A stretch of 64,000 bases of DNA from JBKBIP01 sp046297495. GTDB lineage: Bacteria > Planctomycetota > Planctomycetia > Gemmatales > Gemmataceae. Made by a program: the position numbers and the translations under genes. The stretch's first letter is position 1. Every line of letters begins with the position of its first letter. Positions 16,317 through 25,270 of the stretch are shown here, one piece after another. Below the pieces are notes generated by a model that saw nothing but the letters and a program-made list of their open reading frames with translations, did not search any database and had not been told where the DNA came from. The stretch is taken from the NCBI GenBank assembly GCA_046297495.1, contig JBKBIP010000013.1, forward strand, positions 62,001 to 126,000. Reading direction: 5' to 3'.

Positions 16317-16573
16317 TCATTTCTAAATGGTAAAAAGTGTATCGACTCCCCCGTTCAGCGACAAGGGGCCTGATAGCACGAGGGCACGAACCATCCGTGG
16401 CGAAACCATGACACACCTTCCCGAATCCATCCACCTCATCCGTGGCCACCCCCCCCGCGCTTGCTGGTAGGCCGAGCGGGGCCGGCGTATCGCACGGCGA
16501 CGCAGTTGGAGCTGCGCCAGGATCACGCGGCGTTGCGGTGCAGGAAGAATGGACGGTGCCGGGGCAACAACCG

Positions 16574-17224
16574 TCACCACTGCCGGGGTGAATCCTGGTT
16601 CCAATTCTCTTGATATGTATCCGACAGAGGGCCGCTTTCTTGGAGCGTGAATGCCCGCTTCACGGTCGAGGACAGCATGAAACACAGCACGATGATGGGG
16701 TAAATCATCGTGATGAAGATGGCTCCCACCATGAACACCATGACGAACGAGGCCACGGTTTTCAGCATCTCCTGGTCGCGCATTTCCATGTCCGCTCTGG
16801 AGACCATGAGTTCCATGGTCTCATTCACGACCGGAATCACAAACACGACGGCGAAGATGAGGCCGAAAATTTTCAAGGCAATGCTGATCGAAGCGTATCC
16901 AATCGCCAGCTGCCGTCCCCACGCTTGCATTTGCAGCAAGCCCACGCCCGAGGCCAGCATCATAATCGAAAGGGCCACCCCCAGCCCTTTTTCGGCTAAT
17001 TGGATAGTCTTATAGGCAGAAATCGACTCTTCGACACGTTTTTCAAACTCTTGTTGAAACCGTTGTTGTTCATTCCCTTTCGACTTATCGAACCCGGCGA
17101 ACATCTGCTGGCCGCCGGCCGCTTCGGCACCCAGGCCGCAAATGCCGCACACGAGGCCCATTCCACCAAAAATTAATTGCAAGACGGCAATCACTGTCAC
17201 GGATGTCGGACGCATGACGGGCAT
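16574..17224 (-). CDS. Four-helix membrane protein of unknown function
   Basis: A 216-residue protein with an AAGGAT site before its ATG. Hydrophobic segments lie at about residues 8-32 (VTVIAVLQLIFGGMGLVCGI), 80-97 (GVALSIMMLASGVGLLQM), 107-132 (YASISIALKIFGLIFAVVFV) and 155-187 (VASFVMVFMVGAIFITMIYP), so it is an inner-membrane protein. Between the first and second helix is a charged soluble stretch (DKSKGNEQQRFQQEFEKRVE) likely to form a helix or coiled coil. I recognise no family motif. It is followed on the same strand by no close gene; the Usp gene upstream ends 86 bp before its start. Confidence 0.65.
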   Translation of the reverse strand: MPVMRPTSVTVIAVLQLIFGGMGLVCGICGLGAEAAGGQQMFAGFDKSKGNEQQRFQQEFEKRVEESISAYKTIQLAEKGLGVALSIMMLASGVGLLQMQAWGRQLAIGYASISIALKIFGLIFAVVFVIPVVNETMELMVSRADMEMRDQEMLKTVASFVMVFMVGAIFITMIYPIIVLCFMLSSTVKRAFTLQESGPLSDTYQENWNQDSPRQW

Positions 17225-17310
17225 GGCAAATCCTTGTCACAAGAGGATGGGTAAGCAACGATGCCGCTGGAAAGCGTTGCCAAATTCATGTCGAAATCTT
17301 GCGCCTCTTT

Positions 17311-17778
17311 TTACTCATGCACGAACTCATGTTCCGGGTGGCGCACCGTCAGCACGGGACAGGGGGCGGTACGGACGACCTTCTCGGCGACGCTGCCCAA
17401 GAGCAAGTGGGCCAAGCCGGTGTGGCCGTGCGTCCCCATGACGATCAGGTCGAGGTCTTTTTCCTTGGCGAATTGGACGATGACTTGATGCGGGTTCCCC
17501 TCGCGCACCTCACAATGAATCGTCAAATGGCCGAGGTTTTGTTCCTCGATCATCTTAGCGAAGGCGTCGCGGGCGGCGGCGGTGAGCTGGTCGATGGATG
17601 GGGCCACCGGCGGGGCGACCGTAACCATGTCAGGAATGAACAGCGCCATGTCTTGCACGACATGGAGCAGATAGATGGCCGCCCCGAATTTGTCGGCGAA
17701 AGCCGCCGCGTATTTCAGGGCATTATAGGAGGATTTGCTGAAATCCGTCGGCACCAGGATATTGTGCAGGTCAATCAT
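17311..17778 (-). CDS. Universal stress protein (UspA family)
   Basis: A single-domain Usp protein of 155 residues. The N-terminal strand and loop (HNILVPTDFSKSSYNALKYA) carry the nucleotide-site Asp, and the C-terminal ATP-binding motif G-x2-G-x9-G-S is complete in GTHGHTGLAHLLLGSVAEK, so it belongs to the ATP-binding class. Such cytoplasmic proteins respond to starvation or redox stress, usually without a defined enzymatic role. It lies 46 bp downstream of ilvE on the same strand. Confidence 0.93.
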   Translation of the reverse strand: MIDLHNILVPTDFSKSSYNALKYAAAFADKFGAAIYLLHVVQDMALFIPDMVTVAPPVAPSIDQLTAAARDAFAKMIEEQNLGHLTIHCEVREGNPHQVIVQFAKEKDLDLIVMGTHGHTGLAHLLLGSVAEKVVRTAPCPVLTVRHPEHEFVHE

Positions 17779-17824
17779 GGGTGGTGTGCCTTGTGGGAAG
17801 GGTCGCCAATCGGCGACAGGCCAG

Positions 17825-18682
17825 TTACTCTCTCGTCAATTGATGAAAGCGCTCGCGCAGCATCTTGGTGATCGGGCCGGGTTTGCCGGCGCCGATGACG
17901 CGGCCATCGCATTGGACGATGGCGATGACCTCGGCGGCGGTGCCAGTCAGGAAGCATTCGTCGGCACTGTACACATCATGCCGGGTCAGCGGCATCTCAC
18001 GCACGGGGATATTGGCTTGCCGGGCCAACTCCATGATGGCGTTGCGCGTGATTCCCTCGAGAATGCCCGCTTCGATGGACGGCGTGCGCAGCTCGCCGCG
18101 CTTCACCAGGAAGATATTGTCGCCGGTGCATTCGGCGACTTCTCCCTTGTGGTTGAGCATGATTGCTTCCGGCACGCCGGCTTGCACCGCTTCGATCTTG
18201 GCCAAGATGTTGTTGAGATAGTTGAGTGACTTGATGCGCGGATTCAGGGCGTTGGGGTGGTTGCGGATCGTCGTCACCGTGCAGATTTCCATCCCCTTCT
18301 CGTACAATTCCGCTGGATACAAGGTGATGTCATCGACAATGATGATCACCTGCGGATCGCTGGTCCGGCGCGGGTCGAGGCCCAGGTAGCCGGCGCCGCG
18401 ACTGACCACCAGGCGGATGTAGCCGTCTTTTTTGTCATTGACGCGCACGGCATCGTTGACGGCGTCGGTCATCTGGTCTGGGCTGAGGGGAATCTCCAGC
18501 TTGATATGGCGGGCGCTTTCATAAAGCCGATCGATGTGCTCGCGTAGGCGAAAAACTTTGCCGCTGTAAATCCGCAGCCCCTCGAACACGCCGTCGCCGT
18601 AGAGAAAGCCGTGATCATAGACACTGACCTTGGCGTCCGGCTTATCGAAATACTGACCGTTGATATAGACCTTAGGTGTCAT
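17825..18682 (-). CDS. ilvE: Branched-chain amino acid aminotransferase (class IV)
   Basis: A 285-residue PLP-dependent fold-type IV aminotransferase that would transfer amino groups between branched-chain amino acids and 2-oxoglutarate, the last step of Val/Leu/Ile synthesis. Landmarks are VSVYDHGFLYGDGVFEGLRIY (residues 20-40, broken here for length), the PLP-lysine in PRIKSLNYLNN near residue 150, AECTGDNIFLV near residue 184 with the cofactor-loop residues, and FLTGTAAEV near residue 247. D-amino-acid aminotransferase or aminodeoxychorismate lyase belong to the same fold; the G-V-F-E-G-L-R start and the length favour IlvE. The LolD-like gene ends 13 bp past its start on the same strand, so it may be in the same transcript. 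Confidence 0.85.
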   Translation of the reverse strand: MTPKVYINGQYFDKPDAKVSVYDHGFLYGDGVFEGLRIYSGKVFRLREHIDRLYESARHIKLEIPLSPDQMTDAVNDAVRVNDKKDGYIRLVVSRGAGYLGLDPRRTSDPQVIIIVDDITLYPAELYEKGMEICTVTTIRNHPNALNPRIKSLNYLNNILAKIEAVQAGVPEAIMLNHKGEVAECTGDNIFLVKRGELRTPSIEAGILEGITRNAIMELARQANIPVREMPLTRHDVYSADECFLTGTAAEVIAIVQCDGRVIGAGKPGPITKMLRERFHQLTRE

Positions 18683-18695
18683 GGATGTTCTCGAT

Positions 18696-19424
<729 letters not shown>

Positions 19425-19442
19425 GACGATCCTTTAGAGTTG

Positions 19443-19508
19443 ATCCGAACCCCCAAGCCGGTCGCGGGGCGGCCGGTCGCCGCGCCACCGGCTTGGAGTG
19501 GTTCGGAT
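19443..19508. repeat. Strong hairpin between the permease and ATPase genes
   Basis: ATCCGAAC at 19443-19450 pairs with GTTCGGAT at 19501-19508, and CCAAGCCGGT (19453-19462) with ACCGGCTTGG (19487-19496). The loop contains CGGCCGGTCGCCGCGC, a 16-mer found again at 61050. It stands inside the probable lolE-lolD transcript, where it could act as an attenuator or an RNA stabiliser. Confidence 0.6.
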
Positions 19509-19524
19509 TTTTTGCTTCTACGTG

Positions 19525-20928
19525 TCACTCATACCGCAGCGCCCGCACTGGATGCAGCAAGGCGGCGCGCAGAGCGGGCAAGATACTAAAGGTCACGGCA
19601 ATGGCAATAGCGCCGATATTCACCAGCACGACGCTCAACGGTTGCAGGTCAGTGGGAATCTCATCGAAATAGTAAATGCGCCGGTCGAAAATTTCGCGGC
19701 CCGTCATTTGGGCCAGGAATTTTTCGATCTCGTTGATGTTCTCGGTCAGCGCCAGTCCCAAGCCGGTTCCCAGAATGGCCCCGACCACGCCCAGCAACAA
19801 ACCGTAACCGAGAAAGATGGCCATGACGCCGCCGTTGGACGCCCCCAGAGCCTTCAAGATGCCAATGTCGCGGGTTTTCTCGACGACGATCATGGTGAAA
19901 ATGGCCAGAATGCCGAAGCCGGCCACGGCGATGATGAGGAACAACAGGATGTTCAATATCCCTTTCTCAATGTCAATAGCGGCCAGCAATGGCCCCTGCT
20001 TGTCTTCCCAGGTGCTGACTTGGTAATGCGAGGCGGGGAAAAGAGATTGTAATTCACTCTTGACCAACTTCAGGTCTCGATAGTCCTTCAACTTAATTTG
20101 CAGGTTGGTCACGCGATTGCTCATCGTGCGGAGATGCTGCAAATGATCGAGCGGCACAAAGACATAACTGGAATCATACTCGCTCATCTCCGACTTGAAA
20201 TAATCCCGGATCACGAAACTATCGAACACCGGCATCAGTCGTTCGCCGCTGACGGTGGTGAGGATGACTTCATCACCGGGATGGAGGATGTAAATATCCT
20301 CGGGTTTGTCGCCGGGTTTGGCTTCCTTGTCGCGGTAGCTGGCCAAGGCATGACCAATGATGATCCCTTTGGGCACGCGCGGCGTGCTCTGGGGAGGATC
20401 GACCGGCGGGGGGCTGCCTGGCTCGGCCAGGGGAAGTTCCGGCGGCGTGGGAATGGGGGGATGATGGAGATGATAACGGTGGATCATCTCTGGCGTGAGC
20501 TGAAAATTGGGACGTGGATCATCTTTTTGCAGCACCAGATGCGCGCTGAAGCCTCCCACGCTGGCCCGCCCTTCAGGGTCGATGCCGATCAGGTGAACGG
20601 GCCGGAGGATTACTTGTCCCTGATAGCGGTATTGCATCATGGCGAAGACTTCGACCGTTGGCGTCACTGCCTCGATCTTGTCCCCAATCTTCGAGGCCAT
20701 GATACGGCGGATTTTCTCATCGGCGTTGGGGAAACCATCGTAAGTCCGGCCTTCGATGATGATATCGGACAGTAGGCCGTGCAGCCGTTCCTTCAGTTTG
20801 GAGCTAAATCCGCTCATCACGCTGTTGACGACGATGAGCGTGGCCACGCCGAGCATGACACTGATGATACAGGCCAAAGCCAGGTAGCGCGTCCACAGAT
20901 ACCGCCAACAGAGAAGGAGTTTGTACAT
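19525..20928 (-). CDS. LolC/LolE-type ABC permease
   Basis: A 467-residue permease of the FtsX/MacB/LolCE family. A transmembrane helix at residues ~14-37 is followed by a large periplasmic domain and three C-terminal helices (LLFLIIAVAGFGILAIFTMI, FLGYGLLLGVVGAILGTGLG and VVLVNIGAIAIAVTFSILPA), the 1+3 layout of this family. The conserved VEKTRDIGILKALGAS and LPALRAALLHPVRALRYE blocks are present. The periplasmic domain carries an unusual proline-rich insert at about residues 154-186. Only one permease gene is seen, so it probably works as a homodimer with the LolD-like ATPase downstream. Confidence 0.87.
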   Translation of the reverse strand: MYKLLLCWRYLWTRYLALACIISVMLGVATLIVVNSVMSGFSSKLKERLHGLLSDIIIEGRTYDGFPNADEKIRRIMASKIGDKIEAVTPTVEVFAMMQYRYQGQVILRPVHLIGIDPEGRASVGGFSAHLVLQKDDPRPNFQLTPEMIHRYHLHHPPIPTPPELPLAEPGSPPPVDPPQSTPRVPKGIIIGHALASYRDKEAKPGDKPEDIYILHPGDEVILTTVSGERLMPVFDSFVIRDYFKSEMSEYDSSYVFVPLDHLQHLRTMSNRVTNLQIKLKDYRDLKLVKSELQSLFPASHYQVSTWEDKQGPLLAAIDIEKGILNILLFLIIAVAGFGILAIFTMIVVEKTRDIGILKALGASNGGVMAIFLGYGLLLGVVGAILGTGLGLALTENINEIEKFLAQMTGREIFDRRIYYFDEIPTDLQPLSVVLVNIGAIAIAVTFSILPALRAALLHPVRALRYE

Positions 20929-20970
20929 CGTCCATGATCTCCGGTACCCGCGATGGAGTTACACGCTTTC

Positions 20971-21019
20971 GATTCATCGGTTCACGCGCGCTTCCAGTGA
21001 TCCGCGCAAAACGAGGAAT
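20971..21019. repeat. Hairpin repeat (GATTCATCG family), copy 2
   Basis: GATTCATCGGTTCACGCG starting at 20971 pairs imperfectly with CGCGCAAAACGAGGAATC ending at 21020. It fills the space between the lysS stop and the permease start, both on the minus strand, so it may terminate lysS. Confidence 0.5.
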
Positions 21020-21038
21020 CCGGTATCCAAGGTGGCAT

Positions 21039-22574
21039 TCATTCCGTTGGCCGCAGCAGCGGGAACAGGATCACATCGCGGATGGTCGTGGTATTGGTCA
21101 ACAGCATGACCAGCCGGTCGATGCCGATGCCGAGTCCACCCGCTGGCGGCATGGCATGCTTCAGGGCGCGGATGAAATCCTCATCCATCTTGGCCATCGA
21201 TTCTTCTTCGGGCAGTCCCGCCAACTGCTGGCGGAAGGTCCGCTCTTGCGTGATCGGGTCGTTCAGCTCGGTGTAGGCGTTGGCCAGTTCCATTCCTTGC
21301 ACATACAGCTCGAAGCGCTCGGCGATATGCGGCTGGCCCCGTTTGCGCTTCGTCAAGGGACACAGACCCGCCGGGTAATCGTAAATGAACACCGGCCCAG
21401 TTAGACTGTCCTCAACGTTGGCCTCGAACAATTCGTGAACAATCACGTCATGGTCTTTCCAGCCGATTGACTTTTTCTGGTCATTTCGCAAGCAAGGGTC
21501 CACCCCCTTCGATGGGGCGATGTCGCGCACGGCCTGCGCATCGTCCAGCGCCACGCCGACATGCTCGCGGAAGGCATCGGCATAGGCTAACCGCTTCCAG
21601 GGGGGCGAAAAATCAATGATCTTATCGCCGAAGGGAAGTCGCATGGTATCGCCCAGCGTCCGGACACAGGCAATGATTAGCCCCTCGGTCAGGTCCATCA
21701 TGGTGTGATAGTCGCCGTAGGCTTGGTACAACTCCAGCATGGTGAATTCGGGATTGTGCCGGGGGCTAATCCCTTCATTGCGAAACACCCGGCCAATCTC
21801 GTACACCTTTTCGATGCCGCCGACCAGCAAACGCTTGAGCGGCAGCTCGAGGGCGATGCGCAGGAACAAGTCGATGTCCAAGGCGTTGTGGTGCGTGATG
21901 AACGGCCGGGCCGCCGCCCCGCCGGCGATGGCGTGCAAGGTCGGCGTCTCCACTTCGACATAGCCTTGACCATTCAGATAGTTGCGAATGCACTGAATGA
22001 CGCGAATCCGTTTCAGGGCGCGATCCAGCGTCTCCGGGTTGTACGTCAGATCGAGATAGCGGTGCCGCAGACGATATTCGATCTCCTGCAAGCCCCCCCA
22101 TTTGTCCGGGTGCGGCAGCAACGATTTGCCGAGAAAGTGCAATTGCTCGGCAAAGATGGTCAATTCGCCGGTCTTGGACAACCCCAGCGTGCCATCGACG
22201 CCGAGCAGGTCGCCCAAGTCCAACTCCTGAGCAATGGCCCAACCTTGTTCGCCAACCTGATTCTTGCCGATCATCACCTGGATATAGCTGGACCAAGTAT
22301 CGATTTCCTCGCCGGCGCCGCGGGTGCTCTTCAACTCGCGCCGCGTCGGGTGTCCGGACCAGTCGCGGATCTCCAGAAAGTGCAGCTTGCCGGCGATGCG
22401 GCGCAGCACGATCCGACCGGCAGCGCGGACCTTAGGTGGATTGGCTTCGTTCAACGGCAGGTCGCGCAGGTGCTGAATCGGCTGATGGCCGTCGAACCGC
22501 CCACCCCAGGGATCAACCCCCAGCTCCTCCAAACGCCGTAACTTCTCGATGCGACTCGCTTCAAACTCAGACAC
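21039..22574 (-). CDS. lysS: Lysyl-tRNA synthetase (class II)
   Basis: LysS charges tRNA-Lys with lysine. The protein of about 511 residues has an N-terminal OB-fold anticodon-binding domain and a class II catalytic domain. Motif 2 is visible as YEIGRVFRNEGISPRHNPEFTM (positions ~260-281), and motif 3 as GGLGIGIDRLVMLLTN near the C-terminus. GGAAARPFITHHNALDIDLF is the usual lysine-site region. The OB domain carries an extra segment of about 25 residues (DWSGHPTRRELKSTRGAGEE and following), which I recall from other planctomycete LysS proteins. The start is uncertain: I use the GTG at 22574; a GTG at 22625 is also in frame, and neither has a strong ribosome site. Confidence 0.95.
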   Translation of the reverse strand: MSEFEASRIEKLRRLEELGVDPWGGRFDGHQPIQHLRDLPLNEANPPKVRAAGRIVLRRIAGKLHFLEIRDWSGHPTRRELKSTRGAGEEIDTWSSYIQVMIGKNQVGEQGWAIAQELDLGDLLGVDGTLGLSKTGELTIFAEQLHFLGKSLLPHPDKWGGLQEIEYRLRHRYLDLTYNPETLDRALKRIRVIQCIRNYLNGQGYVEVETPTLHAIAGGAAARPFITHHNALDIDLFLRIALELPLKRLLVGGIEKVYEIGRVFRNEGISPRHNPEFTMLELYQAYGDYHTMMDLTEGLIIACVRTLGDTMRLPFGDKIIDFSPPWKRLAYADAFREHVGVALDDAQAVRDIAPSKGVDPCLRNDQKKSIGWKDHDVIVHELFEANVEDSLTGPVFIYDYPAGLCPLTKRKRGQPHIAERFELYVQGMELANAYTELNDPITQERTFRQQLAGLPEEESMAKMDEDFIRALKHAMPPAGGLGIGIDRLVMLLTNTTTIRDVILFPLLRPTE

Positions 22575-22881
22575 GATGACCAATTCTTTCTGTACGAAGG
22601 AATCCCGACACGCTGCCCGCGCCACGATGAAATGTGGATTCTAGCCCCATGCCGAATTGTGTCAATTGCAACGACGGCGGGAGGTTACGGGAAACCACGC
22701 AGCTTACCCAAGATGAACGGACGCGGCTTCCGCCAAGTGATTCAGCCATCGCGCGCACGTTTTCCAGGGGTCAATCGTCTATAGGTTAAACCGTCGCGCG
22801 CTGGAGCAAGGTTCAAGGACCAACACCGACGCCGACATACTTCCCTATCGATGACAATTGTTGCTCCATAAGGAAAGCACC

Positions 22882-24207
22882 ATGATCACGACTCAAACGG
22901 GAATCCGGGATCGACGCGCGGGGTTGCTGGTTTGGAGCGTGATCGGCACGCTGATTCTGGCCTTGGGTCCGGCCCGCGCCCAACCGTCCGCTGCGCCGCC
23001 GAGCAACCCGGACAGCGACACGACAACGGGCATCTGGAAGGAACAAGCCTTCGCGGAATTGAGCAAGACGCCGGCTCAAGTAGCGACCTTCTCCCGGGAC
23101 GGCCAGGTTCTGGCCATCGCCGCCCGCAATAGCGTGACCCTGTGGGACACCACCACCGGTGCCAAGACCGCGACGTACACCTTGCCGGCGTCGCGCGCCG
23201 TCTCGCGCTGCATGTCGTTCTCAGCCGATGGCAAGCTGCTGGCGGTCACCAGCGCGACCAGCGCCAACCGCAATGAATACGTCGATGTTCTCGATTTGCA
23301 AGCCAGCGCGTCCGACACGCCGGAGCGCAAACCACTCAAAGCCAGCCTGGAACATTACCTGGCGGGCTTTTTCGCGGCGGATGGCCGGAAACTGCATCTG
23401 CTTTCGACGCCGACCGGTCCCTTCCTGCATGTCACTTTCCGCGAATGGGACCCAACCACGGGCAAGGTGACGGCCACGAAGCTGACCGCCGCCAACATCA
23501 TCGCCACGCGCGGCATGACTCCCGGACAAGGGATTCGCAACGTCTGGCAACCCCAGCAAGACACGTTTGCCGTGAACGAGCGCGGCGTCTTTGTGATCGT
23601 CAATGGGCAACATGGCAGCTGGTTCGATCTCACCAAGACGGACGATCCCTTGGAGGCAACCCTGTCGTCCAGCGTCGGCGGCATTCCCGGCGCCCATGGG
23701 ATGCCGGAGGGGGAGCCGTTCACCTTTGTCGGCTTCGCCCCAAACTCGGACGCGTGCCTCATGGGCAATCTCAGTGGCGGCATCTACTTATTGGGATCGA
23801 TACCAGGTGGCATCACTAACATGCCGCACTTACGTGATTGGGTGGTGCGTGCCAAGGACCTCAAGGCGCATCCGCCATTTCCTTCCGCGCGCGGCCGGCG
23901 CAACGCCATCCTGAGCATGGCCATTCCGCCCGACCGCAAGATGCTGTTCTCCTTCGCCGAAGACGGTAAACTCTGCGCACACCACGTCGCGGATACCTTG
24001 AAGAAAATCGAGGAGCCGATCAAGCCCAACCAGAAGGGGACCATCATTATTGCCGATAAGGACATGAATCTCCCGCTCCAACAGATCGGCGCCGTCCGCC
24101 TTGCCACCGCGCCGATCTACGCTTCCTTCGCCCCGGCTGGCGACAGACTTGTGGCATTCGATGTCATCAATCGCCAGCTGCGCGTGCGCTTGTGGGCACG
24201 CGAGTGA
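22882..24207 (+). CDS. Secreted WD40-like beta-propeller protein
   Basis: A 441-residue exported protein: the signal peptide LLVWSVIGTLILALGPARAQ is followed by a Pro/Ser-rich stretch and several WD40-like repeats. AQVATFSRDGQVLAIAARNSVTLWD and MSFSADGKLLAVTSA show the typical spacing, and LFSFAEDGKLCAHHV plus the C-terminal YASFAPAGDRLVAFDV complete the pattern. The fold suggests a protein-protein or ligand-binding scaffold outside the cytoplasm; no partner can be named. The ATG at 22882 has AGGAAAG upstream; an in-frame TTG at 22858 does not. Between lysS and this gene lie 307 bp with no recognisable feature. The gene stands alone on the plus strand. Confidence 0.75.
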   Translation: MITTQTGIRDRRAGLLVWSVIGTLILALGPARAQPSAAPPSNPDSDTTTGIWKEQAFAELSKTPAQVATFSRDGQVLAIAARNSVTLWDTTTGAKTATYTLPASRAVSRCMSFSADGKLLAVTSATSANRNEYVDVLDLQASASDTPERKPLKASLEHYLAGFFAADGRKLHLLSTPTGPFLHVTFREWDPTTGKVTATKLTAANIIATRGMTPGQGIRNVWQPQQDTFAVNERGVFVIVNGQHGSWFDLTKTDDPLEATLSSSVGGIPGAHGMPEGEPFTFVGFAPNSDACLMGNLSGGIYLLGSIPGGITNMPHLRDWVVRAKDLKAHPPFPSARGRRNAILSMAIPPDRKMLFSFAEDGKLCAHHVADTLKKIEEPIKPNQKGTIIIADKDMNLPLQQIGAVRLATAPIYASFAPAGDRLVAFDVINRQLRVRLWARE

Positions 24208-24368
24208 CAAGAAAGAGCAATAACCGTCTTGGAGGGGGGAATTAGCCGCACATTTGGGATCCCATGCCGTCCTCGCGACTTATTCCGCGCGCTGGCCCAT
24301 CTATTCTTGATGATTCCGATTCCATCGGGAGTCAGCATACACGAAGCTATTCGGAAAAGCTGATATTA

Positions 24369-24459
24369 CTCGGCAGGAAAGATTCTACCGAGCACGCAGC
24401 GCGAGCCAGTGCCGCACTGGCTCGCGCTGCGTGCTCCTATGATTTTCTTTCGTGCCGAG
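24369..24459. repeat. Long near-perfect palindrome (22-bp arms, 1-nt centre)
   Basis: The arms 24391-24412 and 24414-24435 are perfect reverse complements separated by one base, and outer arms CTCGGCAgGAAAGA (24369-24382) and TCTTTCgTGCCGAG (24446-24459) extend the symmetry. It lies in the 373-bp space between the WD40-like gene and the Uma2 pseudogene. As RNA it would form one very stable hairpin; as DNA it could be a miniature palindromic element. No gene is seen in the rest of the space. Confidence 0.8.
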
Positions 24460-24580
24460 ATAATACCGCCCCCCGTCTGCTCACACTCGTTGGATGCGGC
24501 TCCTTCACTCAACGTCCCCCCCTTGGCGCTTGCGGCGAGAACGGCGATAATCCGGTCAGGGTCAGAGAAAGGAGGAACCC

Positions 24581-25203
24581 ATGGCCGATGCTGTCTCGAC
24601 TATCGCAACTCCCGTGGAACCGGGGCCGAAGCTGCCCGATGTCCAACTGATCGAAACGGATGGGATGCCCTTGGAAAGCGATTGGCACCGCGACGCGATC
24701 AACCTGCTCATCGAGCAGATCCGCTATCACCTGCGCGACCGCCGCATTACTGGGTGGTGTGGGAAGAGGACGGTCGTTACCCGGACGTGATCATCGAGCT
24801 ACTGTCTTCGTCCACGGCTGAAATGGACCGTACCACCAAGAAAGCAGTATATGAGCGCACGTTTCGCACGCCGGATTATTTTTGTTACGATCCGGAGACG
24901 CTGCGTTTGGAAGGCTGGCGGCTGGCGGGGCAGGACTATCAGCCGCTGACACCGAATGAGCATGGCCGCTGGTGGTGCGCCGAATTGGGGCTGTGGCTGG
25001 GAACTTGGGAAGGGCCGTATAAGACGGTGCATCGTACCTGGCTGCGCTTTTTCGATCCCCAAGGACAAGTGGTGCCGCTGTTCGACGAGGCATATCGGCG
25101 TGAGGCGGCAATTCAGCGCCAACGGGCTGACGCCGCTGAGGCCGAACTGGCGCGGCTGAAGGCCATGTTGGCGGAACAGGGGAAGGACAGTTCATCTAGT
25201 TGA
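24581..25203 (+). pseudogene. Uma2-family (DUF820) gene broken by an internal deletion and frameshift
   Basis: The intact start is present: a very good AAAGGAGG site and an ATG at 24581, followed by LPDVQLIETDGMPLESDWHR and LLIEQIRYHLRDRR, the usual Uma2 N-terminus. From about 24745 the homology jumps to another frame, which carries HYWVVWEEDGRYPDVIIELL, DRTTKKAVYERTFRTPDYF and a C-terminal coiled coil rich in Ala/Glu/Arg up to the stop at 25203. The roughly 40 residues expected between DRR and HYW, including the first acidic residue of the PD-(D/E)xK-like core, are missing. The first frame now ends at 24790. Uma2 proteins are nuclease-fold proteins massively amplified in planctomycetes; this copy should be inactive. 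Confidence 0.8.
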
Positions 25204-25270
25204 TAATGGCTAAGTGTCATGCTTATGACTATCACCAGGCTGCCGCAATGATTTATTTCGGAGGTCCATC

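Noticed and set aside
16323..16685. 120-residue minus-strand frame beyond the membrane protein gene
   Set aside because: It overlaps the membrane protein gene in another frame, has no similarity and begins within that gene.
24409..24580. N-terminal extension of the second Uma2 frame
   Set aside because: It starts inside the palindrome and has no Uma2 similarity; the true N-terminus is in the other frame from 24581.
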